This document shows positions 17,200 to 26,117 of a DNA stretch of 64,000 nucleotides, piece after piece. The notes beneath the pieces are model-generated. The model was not told the origin of the DNA. It searched no databases and was given only the letters and a program-made list of their open reading frames with translations. The translations under genes and the position numbers were made by a program. How positions within the stretch are numbered: position 1 is the stretch's first letter; every line of letters starts with the position of its first letter. Source of the DNA: Glycomyces artemisiae (lineage in GTDB: Bacteria > Actinomycetota > Actinomycetes > Mycobacteriales > Micromonosporaceae); assembly GCF_003002955.1 (NCBI RefSeq), contig NZ_PVTJ01000006.1, positions 310,001 through 374,000 of the forward strand, written 5' to 3'.

Positions 17200-17700
17200 T
17201 CAGACGGTGGTGCCGACCATCCCGAGGGAGGCGACGCCGCTGATGTACATGATGATGGCGATCGCGGCCCACGCGCATTCGATGATGCCGAGGATCAGGC
17301 CGGTCATCGCCATGCCCTTGCCGCCGGCCTGGCCGAGCTTGATCTTCTTGAGCGCCACGGCGCCCATCGCGACGGCGATGATGCCGCAGATGAGGTTCAC
17401 GAAGGGCACGCAGAAGAGCGCGACGGCGACGATGCCGAGCACCATCGAGGCCACGGCCTGGCCCTTGGGGAGCTGCGGGCCGTACGGGCCGGGCGCGCCG
17501 TACTGCGGCGGGTAGCCGGGGGCGGCGGGCGGGAGCTGCGGGGCGGCACCGTAACCGGGCTGCTGGGGCTGGCTGTAGCCCGGCTGCTGCGGCTGCGGGC
17601 TGTAGCCGGGCTGCTGGGGCTGGGAACCGGGCTGGCTGCCGTACGGGTCGTACTGGAAGCCGCCCTGACCGGACTGGTCCGGAGTTGGAGGATAGGTCAT
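17200..17700 (-). CDS. DUF4190 membrane protein with Pro/Gln/Gly repeats
   Basis: 166 residues. The first 75 or so are low-complexity, with repeated QQPGYS units. A DUF4190-type membrane region follows with two to three hydrophobic segments (ASMVLGIVAVALFCV, ICGIIAVAMGAVAL, LILGIIECAWAAIAI) separated by a Lys-rich loop. Function unknown; proteins of this design are abundant in actinobacteria. I start it at the ATG at 17700 (MTYPPTPDQ); an upstream in-frame extension is arginine-rich and unlike the family. Confidence 0.82.
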   Translation of the reverse strand: MTYPPTPDQSGQGGFQYDPYGSQPGSQPQQPGYSPQPQQPGYSQPQQPGYGAAPQLPPAAPGYPPQYGAPGPYGPQLPKGQAVASMVLGIVAVALFCVPFVNLICGIIAVAMGAVALKKIKLGQAGGKGMAMTGLILGIIECAWAAIAIIMYISGVASLGMVGTTV

Positions 17701-17842
17701 CGCTGCACTCTCTGCTCGGGCGGAAACGGCGCGGGGACGTTCACGATAACCGATTCGCGCCACAGCGTGGTGACGAGGCCGCTTCGCGAACGAGTGGTGG
17801 GACGGCGGGTCAGGGCGCGAATGGGCGTATTTCCCAACAAGT

Positions 17843-18934
17843 TCAGCGCTCGACGATCCGACCGCGGAGGACGATCAGGGACGGCTCGCGGGCCGCGGTC
17901 AGGTCGGTGCGCGGGTCGCGGTCGTAGACGACGACGTCGCCGAGGTCGGGGGCGAGGCCGAGCCATTCGCGGGCCTTCCAGGAGGCCGCGGCGACGACCT
18001 CGGCGAGGGGGATGCCCGCGGACTCGTGGAGCAGGCGCATCTCCTCGGCGGCGAGGCCGTGGTCGATGCCGCCGCCCGCGTCGGTGCCGAGCCGGACCTG
18101 CACGCCCGCCTCCCAGGCGGCGCGCACGACCTCCGGGAAGCCCCGTTTGAGGCGGCGCATGTGGTCGGCGTAGCGGGGGAACTTGACGTCGGCCCCGGCC
18201 GCGATGTCGTCGAACGTCTCGATGTTGATCATGGTGGGCACCAGGGAGATCCCCTTGGCGGCCATGGTGTCGAGGAGGTCCGCGGACAGGCCGGTGCCGT
18301 GCTCGACGGAGTCGGCCCCGGCGGCGACGACGCACTCGACGGCCTCTTCGGAGAACGTGTGGACGGCGACGCGGGCGCCCTCGGCCTGCGCCGCGTGGAT
18401 CGCGGCGGTGAGGACCTCGGGCTCGAAGGACGGGGCGAGGTCGCCGCGGCCGCGGTCGATCCAGTCCCCCACGAGCTTCACCCAGCCGTCGCCGAGCTTC
18501 GCCTGCCGGGCGAGCGCGGCGGCGGCCTCGTGCGGCTCGCATTCGAGGCCGATGCCGCGCAGGTAGCGCTTGGAGGCGGCGATGTGGTGCCCGGCGCGGA
18601 TGAGCCGCGGGAGGCCGTCCTCGCCGACGAGCTCGGGGTACGGGTAGGGCGATCCGGCGTCGCGGATGGCGAGGACGCCGGCGTCGCGGTCGGTGCGGGC
18701 GAGCGCGCGGGCCTCGTCGAGGCTCTCGATGGGGGCCGCGCCGCGGCGGATGCCGATGTGGCAGTGGGCGTCCACGAGCCCGGGCAGGGCGTACCCGGAG
18801 GTGGCGACGGTGCGCGCGCCGGGGACGGGGTCGAACGTGATGCGGTCGCCGTCGACGTAGAGGTCGCAGACCGTGTCGTACGGGAGCCAGACGACGCGGA
18901 GGTGGAGCGGCGCGAGCGGTTCGAGTGCAGTCAT
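17843..18934 (-). CDS. Metal-dependent amidohydrolase
   Basis: 363 residues of an amidohydrolase-superfamily TIM barrel. Metal-binding DAHCHIG comes after the N-terminal beta-sandwich, HTFSEEAV and SVEHGTG hold the later His ligands, and LGTDAGGG holds the catalytic Asp. The substrate is unknown; prolidase- or imidazolonepropionase-like hydrolases are nearest by eye. It follows ffh on the same strand, as does Rv2915c in mycobacteria, so the association is old. A strong hairpin in the 72-base gap separates the two. Confidence 0.9.
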   Translation of the reverse strand: MTALEPLAPLHLRVVWLPYDTVCDLYVDGDRITFDPVPGARTVATSGYALPGLVDAHCHIGIRRGAAPIESLDEARALARTDRDAGVLAIRDAGSPYPYPELVGEDGLPRLIRAGHHIAASKRYLRGIGLECEPHEAAAALARQAKLGDGWVKLVGDWIDRGRGDLAPSFEPEVLTAAIHAAQAEGARVAVHTFSEEAVECVVAAGADSVEHGTGLSADLLDTMAAKGISLVPTMINIETFDDIAAGADVKFPRYADHMRRLKRGFPEVVRAAWEAGVQVRLGTDAGGGIDHGLAAEEMRLLHESAGIPLAEVVAAASWKAREWLGLAPDLGDVVVYDRDPRTDLTAAREPSLIVLRGRIVER

Positions 18935-18971
18935 CGCCTCGCAGTATCACCCGGACGGGTCGCGATGTCCA

Positions 18972-18999
18972 GCGCCGGGCCCCGTGTCGGGCCCGGCGC
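18972..18999 (-). terminator. Hairpin between ffh and the amidohydrolase gene
   Basis: An 11-bp perfect stem, GCGCCGGGCCC with GGGCCCGGCGC, and a six-base loop. No clear U-tract. Confidence 0.65.
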
Positions 19000-19006
19000 G
19001 GGGGCG

Positions 19007-20533
19007 CTACTTGTCCTTGCCCTGGTCCTTGAAGAACTGCTCCAGGTCGATGTCGGGCAGGTCGGCCGGGTTGAAGCCGGAGAGGTCCGGCATCTGGCCG
19101 CCGAGGCCCTGCGGGGCGCGCTGCTGCTGCGAGGCGGGGCCGCCGCGGCGCACGGTCTTCTTCTTGGCGCCCTTCTTGCCCTTGCGCTTGGTGTACGGCG
19201 ACTTCGTGGCCTTGCCGGTGGGGATGCCCATGGCGCCGCCCATCTGGCGCATCATCTTCTGCGCCTCCTTGAACCGGGCGAGGAGCTGGTTCACCTCGGA
19301 GACGGTGACGCCGGAGCCGTTGGCGATGCGCAGGCGGCGGGAGCCGTTGATGAGCGACGAGTCGCGGCGCTCGGCGGGGGTCATCGAGCGGATGATCGCC
19401 GTGGTGCGGTCGATCTGCTTGTCGTCGATGGAGTCGATCTGCTGCTTCATCTGGCCCATGCCGGGCATCATCTTGAGCAGGTTGCCGATGGGGCCCATCT
19501 TGCGGATGGCCTGCATCTGGTCGAGGAAGTCCTCCAGCGTGAAGTCCTCGCCCTTGAGGAGCTTCTCGGTGTACTCCTCCTTCTGCTTCTCCTCGAAGAC
19601 GGCCTCGGCCTGCTCGATGAGGGTGAGCATGTCGCCCATGCCGAGGATGCGCGAGGACATCCGGTCGGGGTGGAAGACGTCGAAGTCCTCCAGCTTCTCG
19701 CCGGTGGACGCGAAGAGGATGGGGCGGCCGGTGACGTGGCGGACGGACAGGGCCGCGCCGCCGCGGGCGTCGCCGTCGAGCTTGGAGAGGACGACGCCGG
19801 TGACGCCGACGCCGTCGCGGAAGGCCTCGGCGGTGTTGACGGCGTCCTGGCCGACCATGGCGTCGATGACGAAGAGGACCTCGTCGGGGTTCACGGCGTC
19901 GCGGATGTCGCGGGCCTGCTGCATCATCTCCTCGTCGATGCCGAGGCGACCGGCCGTGTCGACGATGACGATGTCGTGGCCGCGCTGCTTCGCTTCGGCG
20001 ATGGAGTCGGTGGCGACCTTGACGGGGTCGCCGACGCCGGAGCCGGGCTCGGGCGCGTAGGCGGCGACGCCCGCGCGCTCGGCGAGGACCTGGAGCTGGT
20101 TCACGGCGTTGGGGCGCTGGAGGTCGGCGGCGACCAGGAGCGGGGAGTGCCCGTCGCCCTTGAGCCACTTGGCGAGCTTCCCGGCGAGGGTGGTCTTGCC
20201 CGCGCCCTGGAGGCCCGCGAGCATGATGACCGTGGGCGGCTGCTTCGCGTAGTTGAGGCGCCGGGTCTCGCCGCCGAGGATCGCGATGAGCTCCTCGTTG
20301 ACGACCTTGACGATCTGCTGGGCGGGGTTGAGGGCCTTGGAGACCTCGGCGCCCTTGCAGCGCTCCTCGATGCGGGAGATGAAGGTCCTGACCACCGGGA
20401 GCGCGACGTCGGCTTCAAGGAGCGCGCGGCGGATCTCGCGGGCCGTGGAGGCGATGTCGGCATCGGTCAGGCGGCCCTTGCCGCGGATCGACTCGAAGAT
20501 TCCCGACAGTCGATCTGACAATGCGTCGAACAC
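19007..20533 (-). CDS. ffh: Signal recognition particle protein Ffh
   Basis: 508 residues with N, G and M domains. The GTPase P-loop is GLQGAGKTT (residues 107-115), DTAGRLG is G3 and SKLDGDARGG is G4. The Met-rich M domain (MGPIGNLLKMMPGMGQM) binds 4.5S RNA and signal peptides, and a basic Lys/Arg tail and disordered C-terminus follow. Ffh delivers nascent membrane proteins to FtsY and the Sec translocon. FtsY, which lies a few genes upstream in mycobacteria, is not in the window. The ATG start at 20533 opens with the conserved MFDALSDRL. Confidence 0.97.
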   Translation of the reverse strand: MFDALSDRLSGIFESIRGKGRLTDADIASTAREIRRALLEADVALPVVRTFISRIEERCKGAEVSKALNPAQQIVKVVNEELIAILGGETRRLNYAKQPPTVIMLAGLQGAGKTTLAGKLAKWLKGDGHSPLLVAADLQRPNAVNQLQVLAERAGVAAYAPEPGSGVGDPVKVATDSIAEAKQRGHDIVIVDTAGRLGIDEEMMQQARDIRDAVNPDEVLFVIDAMVGQDAVNTAEAFRDGVGVTGVVLSKLDGDARGGAALSVRHVTGRPILFASTGEKLEDFDVFHPDRMSSRILGMGDMLTLIEQAEAVFEEKQKEEYTEKLLKGEDFTLEDFLDQMQAIRKMGPIGNLLKMMPGMGQMKQQIDSIDDKQIDRTTAIIRSMTPAERRDSSLINGSRRLRIANGSGVTVSEVNQLLARFKEAQKMMRQMGGAMGIPTGKATKSPYTKRKGKKGAKKKTVRRGGPASQQQRAPQGLGGQMPDLSGFNPADLPDIDLEQFFKDQGKDK

Positions 20534-20596
20534 GGGCTGACCTCTCGGTGGGTTGATTGGACTGCTACGAGCTTAACGGGGCGCGCGGCGGGACGC

Positions 20597-20636
20597 GAAA
20601 ACAGGACGGCCGCCCCGTGGCGGGGGCGGCCGTCCT
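20597..20636 (-). terminator. Terminator of the ammonium transporter gene
   Basis: A 14-bp stem (AGGACGGCCGCCCC with GGGGCGGCCGTCCT) and a six-base loop is followed by GTTTTC on the minus strand. It lies about 20 bases after the amt stop and before ffh. Confidence 0.85.
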
Positions 20637-20657
20637 CAGCGGTGTGAAGAAGCCTTG

Positions 20658-21962
20658 CTAGGCGTTGACCTTCTCGGGCTCGCCCGCGGCGACGGGCGCG
20701 TCGACGCTGGTGTTGCCGTTGACGGGCAGGTCGTAGCCCGCCTCGCCGTGCTGCGCGGCGTCGATGCCCGCGAGCTCCTCCTCCTCGGAGATCCGGATGC
20801 CCATGGTGAACTTCAGGATCAGGCCGATGAGGAAGGCGACCACGGCCGAGTAGACCAGGACCACGCCGGTGGCCGCGGCCTGCTTGCCGAGCAGTTCGAA
20901 GCCGCCGCCGTAGAAGAGGCCGTCGACGCCGAGGGCGTTGGACTCGGCGAAGGTGAACAGGCCGAGGGAGACCGAGCCCCAGAAGCCGGCGACCATGTGC
21001 AGGCCGACCACGTCGAGCGCGTCGTCGAAGCCGAACTTGTGCTTCAGGCCGATGGCGAAGGGGCAGATGATCCCGGCCACGGCGCCGATGGCGATCGCGC
21101 CGAGCGGGGTCACGTAGCCCGCGGCCGGGGTGATGGCGACCAGCCCTGCGACGACGCCGGAGCAGCCGCCGATGATCGAGGGCTTGATGCCGCGGAGGCG
21201 GTCGATCAGGAGCCAGGCGAGGACCGCGGCGGCGGTGGCGACCTGGGTGTTCAGGAAGGCGAGGCCCGCGAAGCCGTCGGCGGCGAAGGCCGAGCCCGCG
21301 TTGAAGCCGAACCAGCCGAACCACAGCAGGCCCGCGCCGAGGAGGACGAGCGGCAGGTTGTGCGGCGCGAAGTTGCCGTCCTTCCAGCCGATGCGGCGGC
21401 CGACCACGATCGCCAGGCCGAGCGCGGCGGCGCCGGCGTTGACGTGGACCGCGGTCCCGCCGGCGAAGTCGAGCACGCCCCAGTCCTCGATCCAGCCGCC
21501 GCCCCAGACCCAGTACGCGACCGGGCAGTAGACGACGATGACCCAGACGGTGGCGAAGACGACCCACGCGGAGAACTTCATGCGGTCGGCGACGGCGCCC
21601 GCGATGAGGGCGACGGTGATGATCGCGAACATCATGCCGAAGGCGGTCCACACGGCGTTCGGGACGCCGCTCAGACCGGCCTCGCCGAGGACCTCGATCG
21701 CGTGGCGGGAGCCGAACAGCGAGGTGAAGTCGCCGATGAGGGGGTTGTCGCCGGAGCCGTCCCCGATGGCGAGCGACTCGCCGACGAGGACCCAGACGAC
21801 GCTGACGAGGCCGATGGCCACGAGGCACTTCATCATCATGTTGATGACGCTCTTGGCGCGGGTGAGCCCGCCGTAGAACAGGGCGAGCGCCGGAGTCATG
21901 AGCAGGACAAGGGCGGCTGAGGTAAGAATCCAGGCTGTGTTGCCGGTGTCGAGACCCTCCAT
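20658..21962 (-). CDS. amt: Ammonium transporter (Amt/MEP/Rh family)
   Basis: 434 residues with about eleven membrane helices. Family signatures include FYGGLTRAKS near the N-terminus, DFAGGTAVHVNAGAAAL, and VVGLHMVAGFWGS with one of the pore histidines. The protein conducts ammonium/ammonia inward under nitrogen limitation. In many actinobacteria amt is followed by glnB (PII) and glnD; here ffh comes next, so no regulator partner is adjacent. The ATG at 21962 has AGGAGG ten bases upstream. An upstream in-frame extension is Arg-rich and unlikely. Confidence 0.95.
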   Translation of the reverse strand: MEGLDTGNTAWILTSAALVLLMTPALALFYGGLTRAKSVINMMMKCLVAIGLVSVVWVLVGESLAIGDGSGDNPLIGDFTSLFGSRHAIEVLGEAGLSGVPNAVWTAFGMMFAIITVALIAGAVADRMKFSAWVVFATVWVIVVYCPVAYWVWGGGWIEDWGVLDFAGGTAVHVNAGAAALGLAIVVGRRIGWKDGNFAPHNLPLVLLGAGLLWFGWFGFNAGSAFAADGFAGLAFLNTQVATAAAVLAWLLIDRLRGIKPSIIGGCSGVVAGLVAITPAAGYVTPLGAIAIGAVAGIICPFAIGLKHKFGFDDALDVVGLHMVAGFWGSVSLGLFTFAESNALGVDGLFYGGGFELLGKQAAATGVVLVYSAVVAFLIGLILKFTMGIRISEEEELAGIDAAQHGEAGYDLPVNGNTSVDAPVAAGEPEKVNA

Positions 21963-22062
21963 GGGCGTGCCGCCTCCTCTCTCCGAAGATAGGTAGTAAC
22001 TGCTTGCAAAGGGCTTTAGAGTCGTCCGGCGTCGAGGGGAGCGACGGTGCTCGGGAGCGGTT

Positions 22063-22094
22063 GTCACGCGCCGGCCTTGCGACCGGCGCGTGAC
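22063..22094. repeat. Strong hairpin upstream of amt
   Basis: Arms GTCACGCGCCGG and CCGGCGCGTGAC pair perfectly around an eight-base loop. It lies about 100 bases upstream of amt. No U-tract follows on either strand. It could be a 5' leader structure or a terminator for an unseen short transcript. Confidence 0.7.
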
Positions 22095-22346
22095 GCTCCT
22101 ACCTACCGGAGTGAAGCCAGCTTCACTGCGACGTGTTACGCGACCCGGGCCTGCGTGTTAAGAAGCTGTCGCCAAAGATTTCGAGTGTGTGAACTCACCC
22201 TCACAGAGGGCCGTTTCGGCGTTGCCAGCGTCGCGGGTGGGGTCGATGCGGCATTTGAACGCATTGACGGGCCCGAATGAACCGTGACTTCGGCATGACC
22301 GCTCCGTTACGGAACTGTGCTCTAATGGCTGTGGATCGACAGATAG

Positions 22347-22358
22347 GTGAACGTTCAC
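22347..22358. promoter_or_regulatory. LacI-type operator upstream of the lacI-type gene
   Basis: The perfect palindrome GTGAACGTTCAC with a central CG step is typical of LacI/GalR operators. It lies 90 bases before the regulator gene, which suggests autoregulation and control of the glycosidase gene behind it. Confidence 0.6.
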
Positions 22359-22448
22359 AGCGGGCGGCGTATCGTCGTAGGGGACCGGGGTGCCGCGGGC
22401 GCCCCGGAAGGCGTGCGCGCGAACGAAACATGGAAAGCGACGGCAGCG

Positions 22449-23489
22449 ATGGCGCAACCGAAGAAGGCAGCCAGTATCTGGGACGTGGCGCGGCTGGCCG
22501 GCGTCTCGCACCAGACCGTCTCCCGGGTCGTCAACGGCTCCCCCAGGGTCGCGGCCGCGACCCGCGACAAGGTCCTGGAGGCCATCGCGGAGCTGGGCTA
22601 CCGGCCCAACCGGCTGGCGCGGAGCCTCGCGGGCGGGGCGGCCGAGTCGGTCACCGTCCTCACCGCCGACACCTCCCTCTACGGGCCCGAGGCGGCGCTG
22701 CGCGGGATCGAGAAGGCCGCGCGGGCCCTCGACTGGAGCGTGCAGATCTCGGTCCTCGACCCCGCCGACACGCACTCGGACGCGGACATCATCGCGCGCC
22801 TGCCGCGCGCGGGCGAGCCCACGATCATCATGGCGCACGACGAACCCGGCATGCGCGCCAAGCAGGTCCTGCTCGACCAGCAGCCGCACGCGATGGTCGC
22901 GATCGGACCGTACACCGCCGAGGAGCTCGCGGCCTCGCCGTGGCTGGTCGGCATGGACGACGGCAAGGCCGCCGCCGAGGCCACCAGGTACCTCCTGGAC
23001 CTGGGCCACGCCACCGTCCACCACCTGGCGATCCCCACCTCGACCGCGACGTTCGGCGGCGGGAAGGCGCACCGGGCCGAGGGCTGGGCGCGGGTCCTGC
23101 GCGAGGCCGGGCGGGAGGTGCCCGAGCCGGTGCCGTCGGGGTGGACGATCGCCGAGGCGTTCAAGGCGGTGCAGCCGCTCGTGGCCGACCCGTCGGTCAC
23201 CGCGATCCTGTGCGGCAACGACCACCTGGCGCTGGCGACGATGCGCGCCGCGCACCTGGCGGGCCGCTCGGTCCCCGGGGACCTGTCGGTGGTGGGCTTC
23301 GACAACACCCCGTTCTCGGCGTACACGACCCCCGCGCTGACCACCGTCAACCAGGACTTCGAGAGCGTCGGCCGCGGCGCGTTCGAGCTGCTGCGCCACC
23401 GCGTGGACGGCTCGATCCCGCGGCCCGTGCCGGGCTGGCCCGAGCCCGAGCTGATCGTCCGCGAGACCTCGGGGCCGCCCTCCTCCTGA
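22449..23489 (+). CDS. LacI family transcriptional regulator
   Basis: 346 residues. An N-terminal LacI helix-turn-helix with hinge (SIWDVARLAGVSHQTVSRVV, residues 8-27, then RPNRLARSLAGG) precedes a periplasmic-binding-like sensor domain. That domain holds GNDHLAL and the C-terminal VVGFDNTPFSAY strand, both typical of LacI/GalR. It would sense a sugar or sugar derivative. The ATG at 22449 has GGAAAG nine bases upstream and gives the standard N-terminus; longer in-frame starts overlap the operator. The glycosidase gene follows after 43 bases in the same direction. Confidence 0.93.
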   Translation: MAQPKKAASIWDVARLAGVSHQTVSRVVNGSPRVAAATRDKVLEAIAELGYRPNRLARSLAGGAAESVTVLTADTSLYGPEAALRGIEKAARALDWSVQISVLDPADTHSDADIIARLPRAGEPTIIMAHDEPGMRAKQVLLDQQPHAMVAIGPYTAEELAASPWLVGMDDGKAAAEATRYLLDLGHATVHHLAIPTSTATFGGGKAHRAEGWARVLREAGREVPEPVPSGWTIAEAFKAVQPLVADPSVTAILCGNDHLALATMRAAHLAGRSVPGDLSVVGFDNTPFSAYTTPALTTVNQDFESVGRGAFELLRHRVDGSIPRPVPGWPEPELIVRETSGPPSS

Positions 23490-23532
23490 CCTCGTGGAGG
23501 CGCGACCCGCCGAACCCCGAAAGGCCCAGCTG

Positions 23533-25932
23533 ATGAACCCCGTCCCCTCCGATCCGCCGGCGGGGCCGCCCGGCCCTGTGGCGCCGGCGGCCGTGCTCGC
23601 CGCGGACTTCGCCTCCCCCACCGGCCCGGTCCTGCACGGCGCCACCGGGTCCCTGTACGGCGTGGCCGAGGACGGCGTGCCCGGCGACGAGCTGCTGGAC
23701 GCGCTGGACCTGACGACGCTCGCGGCGGGGCCCGACGGGGGCGCGCGGCACCCGGGCGGGGACGCGTCGGGCGCGGTGGCGGTGCTGCGGCGCAACGGGA
23801 GGCCGCGCGGGACGGCGGGGGTCGTGTTCGTGTACCTCCAGGACCTGTTCGCGTCCTGGCCCTACGAGGACGTCGGGATCGACGTGTACCACGAGCGGCT
23901 GTGCGCGGTCGTGCCGCCGATGCTCACGGAGGCCAACGCGGGGCGGCTGGTGCTCGTGCCGTTCAACGAGCCGGACTGGATCTGGTACGCGCTCAAGGAG
24001 AACGACCCGGCCCGGTTCGACCGGTTCATGGCGGACTGGACCACGACGGTGCGGCTGCTGCGGCGGGTCGCGCCGGGCGTGCCGCTGGCGGGCCCGAACG
24101 AGGGCTACTTCCACCGGGAGTTCCTGCGGCACTTCCTGCGCCGCGCCCGCGACACCGGGACGCTCCCGGAGTGGACGGCCTGGCACGAGCTGTCGCCGAA
24201 GTCCCTGGCGGACTTCAGGAGCCATCACGCCGAGTACCGGGACCTGGAGCACGAGCTCGGGATCGACCCGCGGCCGGTGAACATCGACGAGTACGCGAAC
24301 AACCGGGACCTGTCGGTGCCGGGGCAGCTGGTGCAGTGGGCGGCGCTGTTCGAGGACGCGAAGGTCCACGCGGACATGGCGTTCTGGACCGCCGCGGGCG
24401 GCTACTCGGGCGCGGCCCCGCAGACGAACGTTCCGAGCGGCGCGTGGTGGCTGCTCAAGGCGTACTCGGGGATGACCGGCACCACGGTGCGCGTGACGCC
24501 GCCGCGGCCGGACACGCCGGACACGTTGCAGGGCATCGCGAGCCTGGACGCGGAGCGGTGCACGGCGCAGGTCCTGGCGGGCGGGTGCGCCGGGGACTTC
24601 ACGGTCGCGGTGCGGGGCCTGGACGCCGACGCGTGGGGGCCGGCGGTGACGGCGACGGTGCACCGGATCGACTGGACCGGGTACGAGGGCGCGGCGGGCC
24701 CGCCGGTGGCGCTGAGCCGGGTCACGGGACCACCGGGCGGCTTCGATATCGATGTGCCGCAGGCGGACCGGATGGCCGCGTACTGGATCACGCTGGTGCC
24801 GGGGGAGGCCGGACCGGTGCCGCGAGCGCCGTGGCGCGGCACGTGGGAGGCCGAGCAGGCGCGGATCACCTCCGGCGAGGTGGCGCGGCAGGGGCATCCC
24901 GGGGAGGGCGACGGGTTCGCCGCATCGGGCGAGTACGACGTGAGCGGCCTGAACATGAACGACTCGGCCGTGACGTTCTCGGTCGAGGTCCCCGCGGAGG
25001 GCCTGTACGACCTCGCGGTGTTCTACTCCCACATGTACGGGCGCGGCGCCGAGGCGACCGAGCCGCAGCCCGCGCAGCAGGTCCTGGCCGTCAACGGCGC
25101 GGAGCGGTTCGTGGAGTACCCCTCGACGATGAACTGGCAGCACCGGTCGGTCGTGCACGTGCCGGTGGCGCTGCACGAGGGCGGGAACACGATCGAGCTG
25201 TCGAAGTCGGGGGCGATCGGCACGGCCCGCGGCGAGGTCGCGCTCGACAAGATCGACCTGACGGAGCGGCTCCCGGCGCGCTGCTCCTACGACGGGGCGT
25301 TCGCGCGGTACGAAGCGGGGAGCGACGAGCCGGTGTTCGACGTGTACGCCGCCGAGGACCGGTACCACCGGTTCGCGGGGGCCGCGCGCGGCGTGCTCCT
25401 GGGGCCGCAGAACCAGTGCGTGCCAGTGGATCTGACGCGGCCGGTGTTCCTGCATGCGGGGATCAACCGGCTCCGGGCCGCGGCCGCGCGCCTCGACGTC
25501 GAGCCCGCGGAGGGGCCCGCGCCGATCGACGTGGACGCGGCCGACGCGGTCCGCTCGGGCGGGTCGTGCCTGATCGTCAACGACTTCGCGCACCGCGGGC
25601 ACGTGATCGGCTGGAACGGGCGCGGCGCGGGCGCGGCGATCGCGTTCGAGGCCGCCGCGGGGCCGCACGCGCTGCTCGTGTCGTACGCGAACGGCGAGCG
25701 CGCCGAGGGCCGCCAGTCCGGGGCCGACATCGTGACGCGCCACTGCGACCTCGTCGTCAACGGCAAGCCCGCCGGGCGGTACCCGATGCGCGGCACGTGG
25801 ACGTGGAACGACTTCTGGACGTACCCGGTGATCGTCGACCTCGCGGAGGGGCGCAACACGATCGCGTTCGGCAACGAGCACGGCCCGACCGCCGAGTTCG
25901 AGCGCTTCCGCATCGCGCCGCTCAATCCCTGA
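23533..25932 (+). CDS. Glycoside-hydrolase-like protein (GH39-like barrel with beta-sandwich modules)
   Basis: 799 residues. After GATGSLYGVAEDGVP comes a TIM-barrel region with FNEPDW (Glu146, candidate acid/base) and NIDEYANN (Glu253, candidate nucleophile), as in clan GH-A. The region WRGTWEAEQARITSG (from about residue 440) starts a CBM6/35-like sandwich. A second sandwich-like stretch runs from about 590 to the end. No signal peptide is visible, so it may act inside the cell or be exported by another route. It follows the LacI regulator by 43 bases; the sensed sugar is probably its product or substrate. The exact GH family is uncertain. Confidence 0.75.
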   Translation: MNPVPSDPPAGPPGPVAPAAVLAADFASPTGPVLHGATGSLYGVAEDGVPGDELLDALDLTTLAAGPDGGARHPGGDASGAVAVLRRNGRPRGTAGVVFVYLQDLFASWPYEDVGIDVYHERLCAVVPPMLTEANAGRLVLVPFNEPDWIWYALKENDPARFDRFMADWTTTVRLLRRVAPGVPLAGPNEGYFHREFLRHFLRRARDTGTLPEWTAWHELSPKSLADFRSHHAEYRDLEHELGIDPRPVNIDEYANNRDLSVPGQLVQWAALFEDAKVHADMAFWTAAGGYSGAAPQTNVPSGAWWLLKAYSGMTGTTVRVTPPRPDTPDTLQGIASLDAERCTAQVLAGGCAGDFTVAVRGLDADAWGPAVTATVHRIDWTGYEGAAGPPVALSRVTGPPGGFDIDVPQADRMAAYWITLVPGEAGPVPRAPWRGTWEAEQARITSGEVARQGHPGEGDGFAASGEYDVSGLNMNDSAVTFSVEVPAEGLYDLAVFYSHMYGRGAEATEPQPAQQVLAVNGAERFVEYPSTMNWQHRSVVHVPVALHEGGNTIELSKSGAIGTARGEVALDKIDLTERLPARCSYDGAFARYEAGSDEPVFDVYAAEDRYHRFAGAARGVLLGPQNQCVPVDLTRPVFLHAGINRLRAAAARLDVEPAEGPAPIDVDAADAVRSGGSCLIVNDFAHRGHVIGWNGRGAGAAIAFEAAAGPHALLVSYANGERAEGRQSGADIVTRHCDLVVNGKPAGRYPMRGTWTWNDFWTYPVIVDLAEGRNTIAFGNEHGPTAEFERFRIAPLNP

Positions 25933-26117
25933 CATGGCTGTCCCGTATCCGACAGTTCGAGGAGTTCTCGTCACCTTCCGGTTTCCCGATCGTTGGACCC
26001 TCGCGGGACGGTGGCGAACGCCGCCGGGTTGTCAGATACTGGTGACGACCCGGCCGTCCCGATTCGAACCAGCAATCGAGACGCTAGGAATGGAGGTCAC
26101 ACATGGGAGGTCTCGCA

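Larger units (their letters stand above)
21963..22448. other. 486-base divergent intergenic region between amt and the lacI-type gene
   Basis: No convincing gene. It holds a 12-bp-stem hairpin (22063-22094), a 16-base inverted repeat GTGAAGC-CA-GCTTCAC (22111-22126) and a 12-base palindrome GTGAACGTTCAC (22347-22358). Two stretches with GTGTTA (22133 and 22157) might belong to a nitrogen-regulator site, but I could not fit the GlnR consensus with confidence. Confidence 0.6.

Noticed and set aside
22120-22180. GlnR-type box upstream of the ammonium transporter
   Set aside because: Two GTGTTA stretches are present, but spacing and flanking bases do not fit the GTNAC-n6-GAAAC pattern well enough.
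26055-26085. GGTTCGAATC-like stretch on the minus strand, suggesting a tRNA T-arm
   Set aside because: The flanking bases do not form the five-base T stem and no acceptor or anticodon arms could be drawn.
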